The notes below the pieces were generated by a model. That model was not told the DNA's origin and did not search any database. It saw only the letters and a list, made by a program, of their open reading frames with translations. DNA of 64,000 bases from Leucobacter sp. cx-42 (GTDB lineage: Bacteria; Actinomycetota; Actinomycetes; Actinomycetales; Microbacteriaceae), in the NCBI RefSeq assembly GCF_014529985.1, contig NZ_JACVMU010000003.1, positions 62,001 through 126,000 on the forward strand, read 5' to 3'. The position numbers and the translations under genes are program-made. Positions within the stretch are counted from its first letter, which is position 1. Each line of letters begins with the position of its first letter. Positions 1 through 7,679 of the stretch are shown piece by piece.

Positions 1-27
1 ACAGCACACCCCAGCATTGGAGTCAGC

Positions 28-480
28 ATGACCGAGCGCGCCCAGCAAGACGCCGATGCCCGCGGGCTCACGGTTGAGTTTCTTACGCGGGAAACCACCG
101 GCCGCCCCACCCTCGCGGACTTCGACGGCACCCCCGTCGCTAAGAGCGTGGTCGTAAAGCAGGGCGACACCTTTGCGTTCGTCATCGCGCCACTCGCGTC
201 ACGGTTCAGCTGGCCGCGCCTGCGCAAGCACCTCGGCGCGAACCGCGTCTCACTGCCAGATGCCGAGGTCGCTTTCGAGGCAACCGGCTACCACCCGGGC
301 ACCATCAGCCCGCTCGGCGCGAAGACCCCCTGGCCGGTGTACATCGATGTGCGCCTTGCAGGTACACAGATCATGCTCGGCGCAGGCCAGCCGCAGACGG
401 CAGCGCGCGTGAGCGTTGATGAGTTCGCAGCCGCCTACGACGCTGAGTTCGTCGATTTGGCGGATCCCATCACCGAGTAA
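28..480 (+). CDS. YbaK/EbsC-family aminoacyl-tRNA deacylase-like protein
   Basis: 150 residues that read as a YbaK/ProX-type domain: the VAKSVVVKQGDTFAFVIAP segment (about residues 37-55), the SRFSWPRLRKHLG segment and the GYHPGTISPLG loop fit the family, which hydrolyses mischarged aminoacyl-tRNAs in the cytoplasm. The reading frame is open to the left edge of the window, so the true start may lie upstream and this entry may be 5'-partial; the ATG used here has no clear ribosome site. Its stop codon directly abuts the stop codon of the convergent OhrR-like gene, with no intergenic base. Substrate amino acid is not deducible. Confidence 0.8.
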   Translation: MTERAQQDADARGLTVEFLTRETTGRPTLADFDGTPVAKSVVVKQGDTFAFVIAPLASRFSWPRLRKHLGANRVSLPDAEVAFEATGYHPGTISPLGAKTPWPVYIDVRLAGTQIMLGAGQPQTAARVSVDEFAAAYDAEFVDLADPITE

Positions 481-930
481 TCAGTCATCCTTGCGGTGGA
501 CTGAATCAATCAACACCGAAAGCTCATCACGGAGCGCCATCAGCTGCTCGACCGGCAATCCCAATCGGTCGACTACGGCCGGCGGCACCGCGAGCGCTTT
601 CTCTCGCAATGCCATGCCAGCGGCAGTCGGCACAAGCGCAAAGGTGCGCTCGTCACCGTCGACTGGCACGCGCTCAATCAGCCCCGACTGTTCGAGCCGC
701 TTAATGAGCGGCGAAAGTGTTGCGGGGTCAAGGTGCAGCATTTCCACGACCTCGCGGAAGCGCAGGGGCGCATCACCCCAGAGCGCAAGCATCACCAGGT
801 ACTGCGGGTGCGTCAGCCCGAGCGGCTCGAGAATCGGCCGGTAAATTCCAATGACGCTGCGGCTCGCTACGGAAAGTGCAAAGCACACTTGGCGGTCGAG
901 TTCGAGTGCATCGTCTGGGCTGAGTTCCAC
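481..930 (-). CDS. OhrR-like MarR-family redox-sensing repressor
   Basis: 149 residues with the winged-helix MarR fold. The N-terminal segment LDRQVCFALSVASR places a single cysteine at residue 16, the position used by OhrR proteins to sense organic peroxides, followed by the typical YRPILEPLGLTHPQYLVML helix and the DNA-recognition region LDPATLSPLIKRLEQSGLI. No ohr peroxidase gene is visible in the window. The start is a GTG lying 7 nt after a TAGTAT -10-like box (minus strand, 937-942), so translation is probably leaderless. A perfect 18-bp inverted repeat pair at 947-993 covers its promoter and that of the divergent gene, arguing for autoregulation. Ligand identity is inferred from the family only. 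Confidence 0.85.
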   Translation of the reverse strand: MELSPDDALELDRQVCFALSVASRSVIGIYRPILEPLGLTHPQYLVMLALWGDAPLRFREVVEMLHLDPATLSPLIKRLEQSGLIERVPVDGDERTFALVPTAAGMALREKALAVPPAVVDRLGLPVEQLMALRDELSVLIDSVHRKDD

Positions 931-946
931 CCCGCAATACTACCCT

Positions 947-993
947 CGTTCGCGCACAAACGAACATGCTATGATTTCGTTTGTGCGCGAACG
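947..993. promoter_or_regulatory. Divergent promoter with double MarR/OhrR-type operator
   Basis: Two 18-nt arms, 947-964 and 976-993, are perfect reverse complements (right arm TTCGTTTGTGCGCGAACG) separated by 11 nt. Each arm is itself roughly palindromic (CGTTyG...CGAACG), so the region looks like two operator copies. The spacer ends in TATGAT (970-975), a -10 box for the plus-strand gene; TAGTAT at 937-942 (minus) serves the repressor gene. Bound protein would block both promoters. Assignment to the adjacent MarR protein is inference from position. Confidence 0.75.
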
Positions 994-1255
994 AAGAAGA
1001 AGACTCTGGCATGAAACACCGTGGGACGGCGATCCTGGCTTGGCGCCCTTCCTCCGACGACTGATCTATCAGTTCTCCGGCCCATCGCAGCTGGGCAAGC
1101 GTGGCGAGCCAGCGTATGTGCGCCCCGCAAACCCCGCCTGCCCAATCTGCAAATCCCCCATGGATCAGCATCACTTCGATCGCGGCGGTCCGGGCAAGCC
1201 AACTCATTTCCGTTGCCCACCTCCGCAAGATCACAGCGAAGAAGCAACAGTCTAG
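983..1255 (+). CDS. Small Cys-motif (zinc-ribbon-like) hypothetical protein
   Basis: 90 residues starting with a very basic segment (VRERRRRLWHETPWDGDPG), a helix-like LAPFLRRLIYQFSGP stretch and then a CPICKSPM knuckle with a further cysteine in THFRC, suggesting a metal-binding half-ribbon. Start choice: GTG at 983 falls 7-8 nt after the TATGAT -10 box, consistent with leaderless translation; an in-frame ATG at 971 would lie inside the -10 box and is unlikely. It is transcribed divergently from the OhrR-like repressor from the same operator region, so it is probably that repressor's target. Function unknown. Confidence 0.65.
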   Translation: MRERRRRLWHETPWDGDPGLAPFLRRLIYQFSGPSQLGKRGEPAYVRPANPACPICKSPMDQHHFDRGGPGKPTHFRCPPPQDHSEEATV

Positions 1256-1367
1256 GTATCTCCTGTGAGGTAACCACAGAATTGCTTGCAGGGAATTCCC
1301 AGTGGGCATACAGTGCAATTACACCCCCAAAACATACCTTGGGGAGTCCCACAAGAGAGGAAGACCA

Positions 1368-1781
1368 ATGAAGACACCCCTCATCTCCGCAGTAGCTCTT
1401 GCAGCAGCGATCCCCCTCCTCCTGACCGGGTGCGGCGCTGATAACACCAGCACCGACGAAGGCACCGGAACGAGCACTGGCACGAACGACACGTCGCCAC
1501 TTCAGGACGCTGACACCCTCTTCGGGGATCTGCAGAACGCTGGCAGCATCCCCAAGGACTTCCCCGCGACCAAGGACCTTCGCGTCGAGGTAAACGATGA
1601 CGAGTTCGGAATTGCCTGGAAGGGTGACGCGATGACCAACGGCTGCAAGCCCGGCGACGCAACGCCCAACTCAACCGCGAGCATCCTGCTCATTGCGGAC
1701 GGCGCACTGACCGATGTTCAGCAGTGCGGTGACGTCTGGCAGGCCACCCAGGCAGACGGTTCACACGTAGCCTGGAACTAA
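1368..1781 (+). CDS. Small secreted lipoprotein, unknown function
   Basis: 137 residues. ATG 1368 is preceded by AGAGGAAG, which decides the start over an in-frame ATG 66 nt upstream. The N-terminus is a lipoprotein signal (KTPLISAVALAAAIPLLLTGC) with the lipobox LTGC, followed by a Ser/Thr/Gly/Asn-rich linker and a compact domain of about 95 residues containing two cysteines (NGCKPG and QQCGDVW) that could form a disulfide. It should be membrane-anchored outside the cell. A strong hairpin terminator follows at 1803-1843. I do not recognise the domain family. Confidence 0.75.
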   Translation: MKTPLISAVALAAAIPLLLTGCGADNTSTDEGTGTSTGTNDTSPLQDADTLFGDLQNAGSIPKDFPATKDLRVEVNDDEFGIAWKGDAMTNGCKPGDATPNSTASILLIADGALTDVQQCGDVWQATQADGSHVAWN

Positions 1782-1802
1782 CGGCGCGAATAGGTAACTA
1801 GC

Positions 1803-1843
1803 AAAAGCCCCCGGGGTTGCAGATCGCAACCACGGGGGCTTTC
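1803..1843 (+). terminator. Rho-independent terminator
   Basis: AAAGCCCCCGGGGTTGC and its complement GCAACCACGGGGGCTTT form a long GC stem with one internal mismatch and a short loop (AGATC), ending in TTT. It ends the lipoprotein transcript and also stands at the 3' side of the convergent PACE gene. Confidence 0.8.
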
Positions 1844-1871
1844 ACTATGGGCGGATCGATCCGCCCCACAA

Positions 1872-2525
1872 CTATTCAGCGGAGGGTAGGCCGCAGACCT
1901 TATCGAACGCCCAGGTATAGACGACGGTGAAGACAAGGAAGAAGACAAGCAGGCTGGACTCGATAGCGAGCGCTTCGAGCAAGCTCACGCCAAGGGTGAT
2001 GGCAACGAGCGGAATAGTAAAGATGAGCACGCCACCTTCATAGCCGAATGCGTGGATCGCACGCATGAGTGGGCCGCGGTGGGTGACTCCGGAACGACGT
2101 TCGATGAATTCGAAGATCATGTTCCAGACATAGTTCCAGCCGGTCGCGGTGAGCGTCAACAGCACCGCGGTCAGGGTTGAGTTGGCTCCGCCATGACCAA
2201 GAAGCATGCCCAGCACGAAGATCGTGAAGAGCAGACTGAATCCTTCGTACCCGATGACGAACACCACGCGGCGCAGCACGGGGGAACCCCCGAAGAAGCG
2301 CGCGGGCTTTACGCCAGCGGAAGCAGCTGGGAGCGAAATGCCCCCGGTGATTGCGGCAATCGGACCGGTCACTGCTGCAGAAAGAATCTCGGCCGGAATG
2401 GCATGAGCATTGGACGGGGGTGTGGTCTGCGAGGGCAAACCGGGGGTGTGGCCTGGGGCGGTCACGAGTATCACTCCAAATGACGCAACGCCACGTGGGA
2501 GGCAACCGTTGCCCCTCTTTTTCAC
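1872..2525 (-). CDS. PACE-family (bacterial transmembrane pair) efflux protein
   Basis: 217 residues. The C-terminal 135 residues carry two repeated bacterial-transmembrane-pair units (RRVVFVIGYEGFSLLFTIF and MRAIHAFGYEGGVLIFTIP, each followed by WNYVWNMIFEF or a similar helix), giving four membrane helices as in PACE/chlorhexidine-type proton-coupled efflux proteins. The N-terminal ~80 residues are an unusual, Pro/Ala-rich extension not seen in typical ~145-residue members. The start used is GTG 2525, 12 nt from the predicted transcription start; another GTG at about 2468 with TGGAG upstream is an alternative. A near-consensus promoter with an operator-like palindrome lies upstream. Substrates are unknown. 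Confidence 0.75.
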   Translation of the reverse strand: MKKRGNGCLPRGVASFGVILVTAPGHTPGLPSQTTPPSNAHAIPAEILSAAVTGPIAAITGGISLPAASAGVKPARFFGGSPVLRRVVFVIGYEGFSLLFTIFVLGMLLGHGGANSTLTAVLLTLTATGWNYVWNMIFEFIERRSGVTHRGPLMRAIHAFGYEGGVLIFTIPLVAITLGVSLLEALAIESSLLVFFLVFTVVYTWAFDKVCGLPSAE

Positions 2526-2543
2526 GTATACGTTGGTGAATTC

Positions 2544-2571
2544 ATTATATGGGTACTGATTCAGTAGTCAA
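2544..2571 (-). promoter_or_regulatory. Sigma-70-type promoter with palindrome in the spacer
   Basis: On the minus strand TTGACT (2566-2571) and TATAAT (2544-2549) are 16 bp apart, one of the best promoters in the window. The spacer contains TACTGATTCAGTA (2554-2566), a 13-bp palindrome placed exactly between the two boxes, typical for a repressor such as TetR or MarR. No obvious cognate regulator is adjacent. Confidence 0.75.
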
Positions 2572-2626
2572 TTTCTAATTTGGCGACTGAAATCGAAGCG
2601 TTACTCTTTCCCCAGACCACCTCAGG

Positions 2627-3517
2627 TCAGGCGCTCCCGGCTACTCCCACCTGCCGCAACTCTCTGCGCCGTCGTTTCGCCAGGATCCGCGCCCCCACAA
2701 GACCGTGCCGCGGGCTGAACAGGTATACCAACCCAAACGCCACTCCCTGCGCAAGCACCACCATGCCGCCGGACGCCGTGTCGAGGTAGTAGCTCACGTA
2801 CAGCCCCACCACCGCACACACCGCAGAAATGAGCGGCGCAAGGATGAGCATCCGCCCGAAACGGTCGGTCAGCAGATAGGCCGTCGCGCCGGGAATGATC
2901 AGCATCGCGACCACCAACACCACGCCAACCGCCTGCAACGCAACCACCGATGTGACCGCAAGCAGCCCCAATAGCACCGCACCAAGCACACGCGGATTCA
3001 ACCCAATTGCATACGCGTGCGTTGGATCAAACGCATACAGCGTGAAATCACGTCGCTTCACCACGAGCACCACAAGCGCGAGCACACCAAGCACAAGAAT
3101 CTGCACGAGATCCTGACTCGATACTCCGAGGAGGTTGCCAAAGATGATGTGGTTCAGGTCAGTACTCGACGGGGTTACAGAGATCAACACCAGGCCGAGC
3201 GCAAAGAGCGTCGTGAACACGATCCCGATCGCCGCATCTTCCTTCACCCGACTCGTGCCACGCACCGCGCCAATCAGCCCCACTGCGATGAACCCAAACA
3301 CCACAGCACCAATCGCGAACGGTACGCCAGCAATGTAGGCAAGCACGACCCCAGGCAGCACCGCATGCGACACAGCATCACCCATGAGCGACCAGCCGAT
3401 CAGCACCAGCCAGCACGAAAGCACCGCACACACCACTGACGCAATGAGCGTTGTCGCCAGCGCCCGCACCATGAAGTCATACCCAAAAGGTTCAGACAAG
3501 AAATCGATCACACTCAT
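2627..3517 (-). CDS. Mn/Zn ABC transporter permease (ABC-3 family)
   Basis: 296 residues with about eight hydrophobic helices. The segment WSLMGDAVSHAVLPGVVLAYI (residues about 42-62) and the helix-turn around GLNPRVLGAVLLGLLAVTSVVALQAVGVVLVVAMLIIPGATA are hallmarks of ABC-3 permeases of the MntC/ZnuB/SitC type. Last gene of a three-gene operon read right to left: binding lipoprotein, ATPase, permease, each overlapping the next by 4 nt. The complex would import divalent metal across the membrane. Manganese is favoured over zinc because of the MntR-like operator upstream of the operon. Confidence 0.9.
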   Translation of the reverse strand: MSVIDFLSEPFGYDFMVRALATTLIASVVCAVLSCWLVLIGWSLMGDAVSHAVLPGVVLAYIAGVPFAIGAVVFGFIAVGLIGAVRGTSRVKEDAAIGIVFTTLFALGLVLISVTPSSTDLNHIIFGNLLGVSSQDLVQILVLGVLALVVLVVKRRDFTLYAFDPTHAYAIGLNPRVLGAVLLGLLAVTSVVALQAVGVVLVVAMLIIPGATAYLLTDRFGRMLILAPLISAVCAVVGLYVSYYLDTASGGMVVLAQGVAFGLVYLFSPRHGLVGARILAKRRRRELRQVGVAGSA

Positions 3518-4257
3518 TCGCCAGCTCCTCGCTGCATGACATCCAGCCCAAACGCCCGCGCCAACTGCTCGGGACGCAATACCTCTTCCGGGGCCCCATG
3601 CATGAGGACCTTGCGCATGAGCAGCAACGCCTCGTCCGCAAGCTCTGGAAGCGCATGCAAATCATGGGTCGACACGAGGACGGTCACGCCCTCGGCAGCG
3701 AGTTCCCGGAGCAGCCGCGTCATGGTGGCTTCCGACCGCTTGTCGACACCCGCAAACGGTTCATCCAGCAACAGGACCTTCGCCTCCTGCGCGATTCCAC
3801 GAGCGACAAACGCGCGCTTCTTCTGTCCGCCAGAGAGCTGCCCGATCTGCCGATCCGCCAACTCGGTAAGCTCCACTCGCTCCAGCGCATGCGCGACCGC
3901 AGCGCGATCAGCCGGTCGAGGCCGTCGCGTCACGCCCATCTTTCCGTACCGGCCAGTCATCACAACGTCTCGCACCGAGAGCGGGAACTCCCAGTCGACC
4001 GCTTCGCTTTGGGGCACGTACCCAACAACACCGCGCTTCCGAGCCTTTGCCGGTGATTCACCATGAATGAGCACTTCGCCAGCATCGGGTCGCACGATTC
4101 CCATGATCGTCTTAAACAGCGTCGACTTTCCCGACCCGTTCATACCGATAAGCCCACACACGCGACCCGGCTGAATCTCGAGCGCAGCCCTATCGAGCGC
4201 GAGTACCTCACCGTAATGCACGGTGACCCCCGAGACTGCAATGGCTGCGGCGCTCAC
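3514..4257 (-). CDS. Mn/Zn ABC transporter ATP-binding protein
   Basis: 247 residues. Walker A GMNGSGKST at 38-46, Q-loop VGYVPQSE, signature LSGGQKKR, Walker B VLLLDEPFAGVD and switch His in STHDLHALPEL are intact. It powers the metal importer with the adjacent permease and binding protein; the 4-nt overlaps on both sides indicate translational coupling. Family resemblance is to MntB/MtsB/ZnuC ATPases. Confidence 0.9.
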   Translation of the reverse strand: MSAAAIAVSGVTVHYGEVLALDRAALEIQPGRVCGLIGMNGSGKSTLFKTIMGIVRPDAGEVLIHGESPAKARKRGVVGYVPQSEAVDWEFPLSVRDVVMTGRYGKMGVTRRPRPADRAAVAHALERVELTELADRQIGQLSGGQKKRAFVARGIAQEAKVLLLDEPFAGVDKRSEATMTRLLRELAAEGVTVLVSTHDLHALPELADEALLLMRKVLMHGAPEEVLRPEQLARAFGLDVMQRGAGE

Positions 4258-5243
4258 TTGCTTGTTCCCGTCAGGGCCGCAGCGATGGTGTTCGCGTCGT
4301 GTCGAATCATGTCAAGGTACGTGGGCACGGGACCCGAGGCTTCAGAAAGCGAATCCACATACAAGACACCGCCAAACTCTGCCGCTGTTGCCTCAACGAC
4401 TCGCTGCATGGGCGCGGCTGAAACTGTCGATTCGCAGAAGACCGCTGGGACGTCATTCTCACGAACAAACTCAATAGTTGCAGCGATCTGGCGCGGGGTT
4501 GCCTGCTGCTCAGCGTTCACCGCCCAAATGTATTGCTCAGCGAGTCCAGCATCGCGCGCAAGATACGAGAATGCCCCCTCGCAGGTCACAAGCGCACGCT
4601 GCTCCTCGGGCAACGGCGCGAGCGCAGCAACCAGGTCATCTTGCACGCCCTGCAGCTCTTCCTTGTAGGCCGCAGCGTTCGCCGCATACTCCGACGCGTG
4701 AGCCGGGTCGAGTTCCGAGAACGCCGCAACCATGTTATCCACATACACCTGCACGTTGGTCGGACTCATCCACGCGTGGGGGTTCGGCATGCCAGCATAC
4801 GCATCTTCACGAATGTCGATCTCATCGATCCCTTCGCTCACTACCGCGTGCGGTACGTCGATACCTGACACAAACTGCTCGAACCAGGCTTCGAGATTCA
4901 TACCGTTGTCGAGAATGAGATCCGCCTCCGCCGCCCGCCGAATGTCACCGGGGGTGGGTTCATACCCATGAATTTCGGCACCCACCTTCGTAATCGACTC
5001 AACCCGAAGATGCTCGCCCGCAACGTTCTCTGCAACGTCTGCAAGCACCGTGAAGGTGGTCAAGACGACTGGACGATCATCACCATCGCTGCCAGCGCCA
5101 GCACCAGCGGCATCGATGTTTGCGCACGCGGTCACCCCACCAACGAGCAATGCGAGTACGCAGCCCACACCCGCTAATCGACGCCCACGGCTCAGGTGAC
5201 GGTTTTGGCTTTGGCCCTGGTTCCGGTTTCGGCTTCTGAACAT
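4254..5243 (-). CDS. Mn/Zn-binding lipoprotein of ABC importer (TroA/ZnuA family)
   Basis: 329 residues from ATG 5243, which has GAGGG about 10 nt upstream; an in-frame GTG at 5264 would add seven residues. Lipobox VGGVTAC, then a cluster-A1 fold: VVLTTFTVLADVAENVAGEHL, the GAEIHGYEPTPGDIRRA metal-ligand His loop, NPHAWMSPTN (second His), CEGAFSYLARDAGL and AVFCESTVSAAPMQ. There is no His-rich loop of the kind typical of zinc-specific ZnuA, which fits manganese better. First gene of the importer operon; an MntR-like dyad sits in its promoter. Confidence 0.9.
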   Translation of the reverse strand: MFRSRNRNQGQSQNRHLSRGRRLAGVGCVLALLVGGVTACANIDAAGAGAGSDGDDRPVVLTTFTVLADVAENVAGEHLRVESITKVGAEIHGYEPTPGDIRRAAEADLILDNGMNLEAWFEQFVSGIDVPHAVVSEGIDEIDIREDAYAGMPNPHAWMSPTNVQVYVDNMVAAFSELDPAHASEYAANAAAYKEELQGVQDDLVAALAPLPEEQRALVTCEGAFSYLARDAGLAEQYIWAVNAEQQATPRQIAATIEFVRENDVPAVFCESTVSAAPMQRVVEATAAEFGGVLYVDSLSEASGPVPTYLDMIRHDANTIAAALTGTSK

Positions 5244-5334
5244 CACTTCACTGCCCTCATTCACTCAGCAAGCTCACTCAAATTGGAATCTGTTCGAGCA
5301 TGCACCCAATCAACATCAACACACGCAACACTAA

Positions 5335-5362
5335 TGTTCGACGTGTCGAACTTGCAAGTCAA
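5335..5362 (-). promoter_or_regulatory. Metal-importer promoter with MntR-like operator
   Basis: TGTTCGACGTGTCGAACT (5335-5352) is an interrupted dyad (TTCGAC/GTCGAA) closely resembling the manganese repressor MntR site I recall from Corynebacterium (TGTTCAATGCGTTGAACA). It lies directly downstream of a minus-strand TTGACT -35 box (5357-5362), covering the -35/-10 spacer, the position expected for a repressor. The repressor gene itself is not in the window. Confidence 0.6.
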
Positions 5363-5677
5363 CAGTCTCGTATTTCTGCAAAACGAGAATGCACACGGCG
5401 TCTGGTGCTACCGATTTCACTGACACACAGGGACACCACGTAGCCCGAGCCAAGTGGCGAGGTCGCCCGCTGCACCGCGCCCGCAGTTGTCAATACAGGC
5501 CTCACTAGAGCTGAATATCAAGCGCTGTCTATACAACTGAACGCGAGGTAACGCGCCCGCGAAAGCTTGGTGCTCACCCGGCGTTTTCGCTTTTCGGCAC
5601 GCTTTTCTCTTCACACTGGGCTACGTCGCGGCACCTTCGCCGCGGTCACCAACTTCAACATTTTGGAGCAGTACATC
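5363..5677. other. Intergenic region without a gene
   Basis: About 315 nt between the metal-importer promoter and the surface phosphodiesterase gene. I see no coding frame. AGTTGT (5483-5488) and ACAACT (5537-5542) flank the probable promoter of the downstream gene as a loose inverted repeat; TATACA near 5534 is a possible -10. The ribosome site TTGGAG is at 5662-5667. Confidence 0.4.
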
Positions 5678-7510
5678 GTGCGGAAAAAGACGGTAGCCGC
5701 GTCACTCGGCGCATTCGCATTGGGCGTCTCTGGCGTTTGTGCAGGCATCGCCCCTGCAGCCATTGCGGCCGAAACCACCGAGCCCAAGACCAAGACGCTT
5801 GTCATCGGCATCGACGGCGCCTCATTCGATGTGATGGCAAACGCAAATATGCCCAACGTGCAGGCGCTGCAGGCCGCTGGCCTCACCTCACCGAGCAACC
5901 TTGCAGGCAGCCCACTTGGTCCGACCGTTTCGGGTGTGGCATGGTCTTCCATCGCCACGGGCGTGTGGCCAAACAAGCACAACGTCTACGACAACAACTT
6001 CACCGCGCCGAACTACGCGCAGTACCCTGACTATCTCACTCGCACCGAGGCTGCGGCAGCTGACCGCAACAGCCTCGTCGTCGGAACCTGGGGTCCGATC
6101 TCCAAGACCATCTTCGGTGCTGCGGTCGATGAACGCGTTGCTGGCGGAAACGATGCCGGCACCACCGCTGCCGTTGTGGATCGCCTCACCACCGGCAACC
6201 CTGACGACATCTTCGTGCACCTCGACGAGGTGGACGGCGCCGGCCACAGCACCGGGTCCAGCTCGCAGGCATACGTCACCGCGATGGAGCGCGCAGACGC
6301 ACAGATCGGTGAGATGGTGCGCGCTGTCGAGGCACGCTCGACCTACGCCCAGGAGGACTGGCTCATTGTGGTCACCTCAGATCACGGCCACACTCCCACT
6401 GGCGGCCATGGCGGATCGTCGAAGCTCGAACGAAAGACCTTCGTCATCGCGAAGGGCGCCGAATTTGCGGCAGGCTCCTGGCGAGACGACGTCAAGATTA
6501 CCGACATCGCCCCGACGGTGCTTGCACACAACGGCATCACCGCTGACACCGCATGGGAACTCGATGGCCTGAACGTTGATGACATCGTCCCCGACGACTT
6601 CGACTCGCTCCGCCCGATTCTGCAGCCCGCAGTTCAGGAGAAGGGTCCCGGCGATCTGCTCGGCTGGACCTCGCAGGCACCCGAAGGTTGGACTGTTGAC
6701 AACTCGAAGATGCCTACCGGCGGCGCTCCTGAGTACAGCGGTTGGACGTTCATGACCGACGATTTCTTCTCAAACACTGAGCTCGGCCAGTTCCGTGAAA
6801 ACAACGTGTTCTCGCGCAACGTCTTCGCCGTCGCTGACTCTGACGAGTGGGACGACGTCAACCCGAAGAGCGGCCGCAACTTCAACTCGACACTGCAGAC
6901 TCCGGCCTATGAACTCAACGGCGCAGACACCGTTGACCTCTCGTTCGTCTCCGACTACGCCGTAGACGGCCCGCAGGGCGCGGCGGTCTGGCTGCACTTC
7001 GATGCTGAGTCTGGCATTCCCCGCCAGAAGCTCATCGAGTACCCCTCGGATGGCACCCGCGAGAACCCCGTCAACAAGATCGAGAACGAGACCATTTCGC
7101 TCCCCCGCGATGCTGATGGCAAGCTCCCGAAGACCATGAGCGTGCACTTCTCGTACGATGGCGTGAACAGCGCGTGGTGGGCAATCGACCAGGTGCGCGT
7201 GACGCAGCCGGATGCGCCAGTCACGCCCGAGCCCGAGCCGGAGCCGGAGCCGGAGACCCCTGGCCCCGAGACTCCCGGCACCGAAACGCCTGGTAACGGC
7301 AACAACACCGACGGCGGAACCGGCGGCGCTGGCAGCGGATCAGCACAGAACGATGCCAAGCCCGGCGCAGGCTCAACTGACGCGTCACTTGCAAACACTG
7401 GCTCAGACGCGGTCTCGGGCTGGATCATTGGCGGATCCATCACGGCTCTGCTCGCGGGTGCTGGTGCGCTGATCGCGCAGCGGATCCGCCGAACCAACGT
7501 GGACGGCTAA
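5678..7510 (+). CDS. LAxTG-anchored phosphodiesterase/alkaline-phosphatase-superfamily surface protein
   Basis: 610 residues. GTG 5678 with GGAG 10 nt upstream begins a clean signal peptide ([20 protein letters not shown], cleavage after AIAA). The catalytic half matches type I phosphodiesterase/nucleotide pyrophosphatase: [10 protein letters not shown] (first metal Asp at 46), [13 protein letters not shown] (nucleophile Thr/Ser region), [10 protein letters not shown] and [16 protein letters not shown] beta-rich domain of about 200 residues follows, then a Pro/Glu repeat and Gly/Asn linker. The tail is LANTG at 571, a hydrophobic helix and RIRR, the form recognised by class E sortases. It should hydrolyse phosphodiesters or phosphonates at the cell surface; the substrate is unknown. 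Confidence 0.85.
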   Translation: MRKKTVAASLGAFALGVSGVCAGIAPAAIAAETTEPKTKTLVIGIDGASFDVMANANMPNVQALQAAGLTSPSNLAGSPLGPTVSGVAWSSIATGVWPNKHNVYDNNFTAPNYAQYPDYLTRTEAAAADRNSLVVGTWGPISKTIFGAAVDERVAGGNDAGTTAAVVDRLTTGNPDDIFVHLDEVDGAGHSTGSSSQAYVTAMERADAQIGEMVRAVEARSTYAQEDWLIVVTSDHGHTPTGGHGGSSKLERKTFVIAKGAEFAAGSWRDDVKITDIAPTVLAHNGITADTAWELDGLNVDDIVPDDFDSLRPILQPAVQEKGPGDLLGWTSQAPEGWTVDNSKMPTGGAPEYSGWTFMTDDFFSNTELGQFRENNVFSRNVFAVADSDEWDDVNPKSGRNFNSTLQTPAYELNGADTVDLSFVSDYAVDGPQGAAVWLHFDAESGIPRQKLIEYPSDGTRENPVNKIENETISLPRDADGKLPKTMSVHFSYDGVNSAWWAIDQVRVTQPDAPVTPEPEPEPEPETPGPETPGTETPGNGNNTDGGTGGAGSGSAQNDAKPGAGSTDASLANTGSDAVSGWIIGGSITALLAGAGALIAQRIRRTNVDG

Positions 7511-7540
7511 CACCGCTACCAGCCTCACCGCCGGTAGTAA

Positions 7541-7594
7541 AAAGTGCCTTCGGGAAGACCAACCCCTGGGTTTCGGTCTTCCCGAAGGCACTAT
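7541..7594. terminator. Strong terminator hairpin, 18-bp perfect stem
   Basis: AGTGCCTTCGGGAAGACC (7543-7560) pairs perfectly with 7575-7592 across a 14-nt loop. The T-run is better on the minus strand (TTTTTACTACC), but position implies it ends the plus-strand surface-protein transcript. Confidence 0.8.
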
Positions 7595-7679
7595 TTCTGA
7601 CGGAAGCGAAGTTGGGAGCTCGCCCCGGAGACCAAGCCGTGACTCCCCGAAGTGCGCATCGCAGACTACGATCCTTGTC

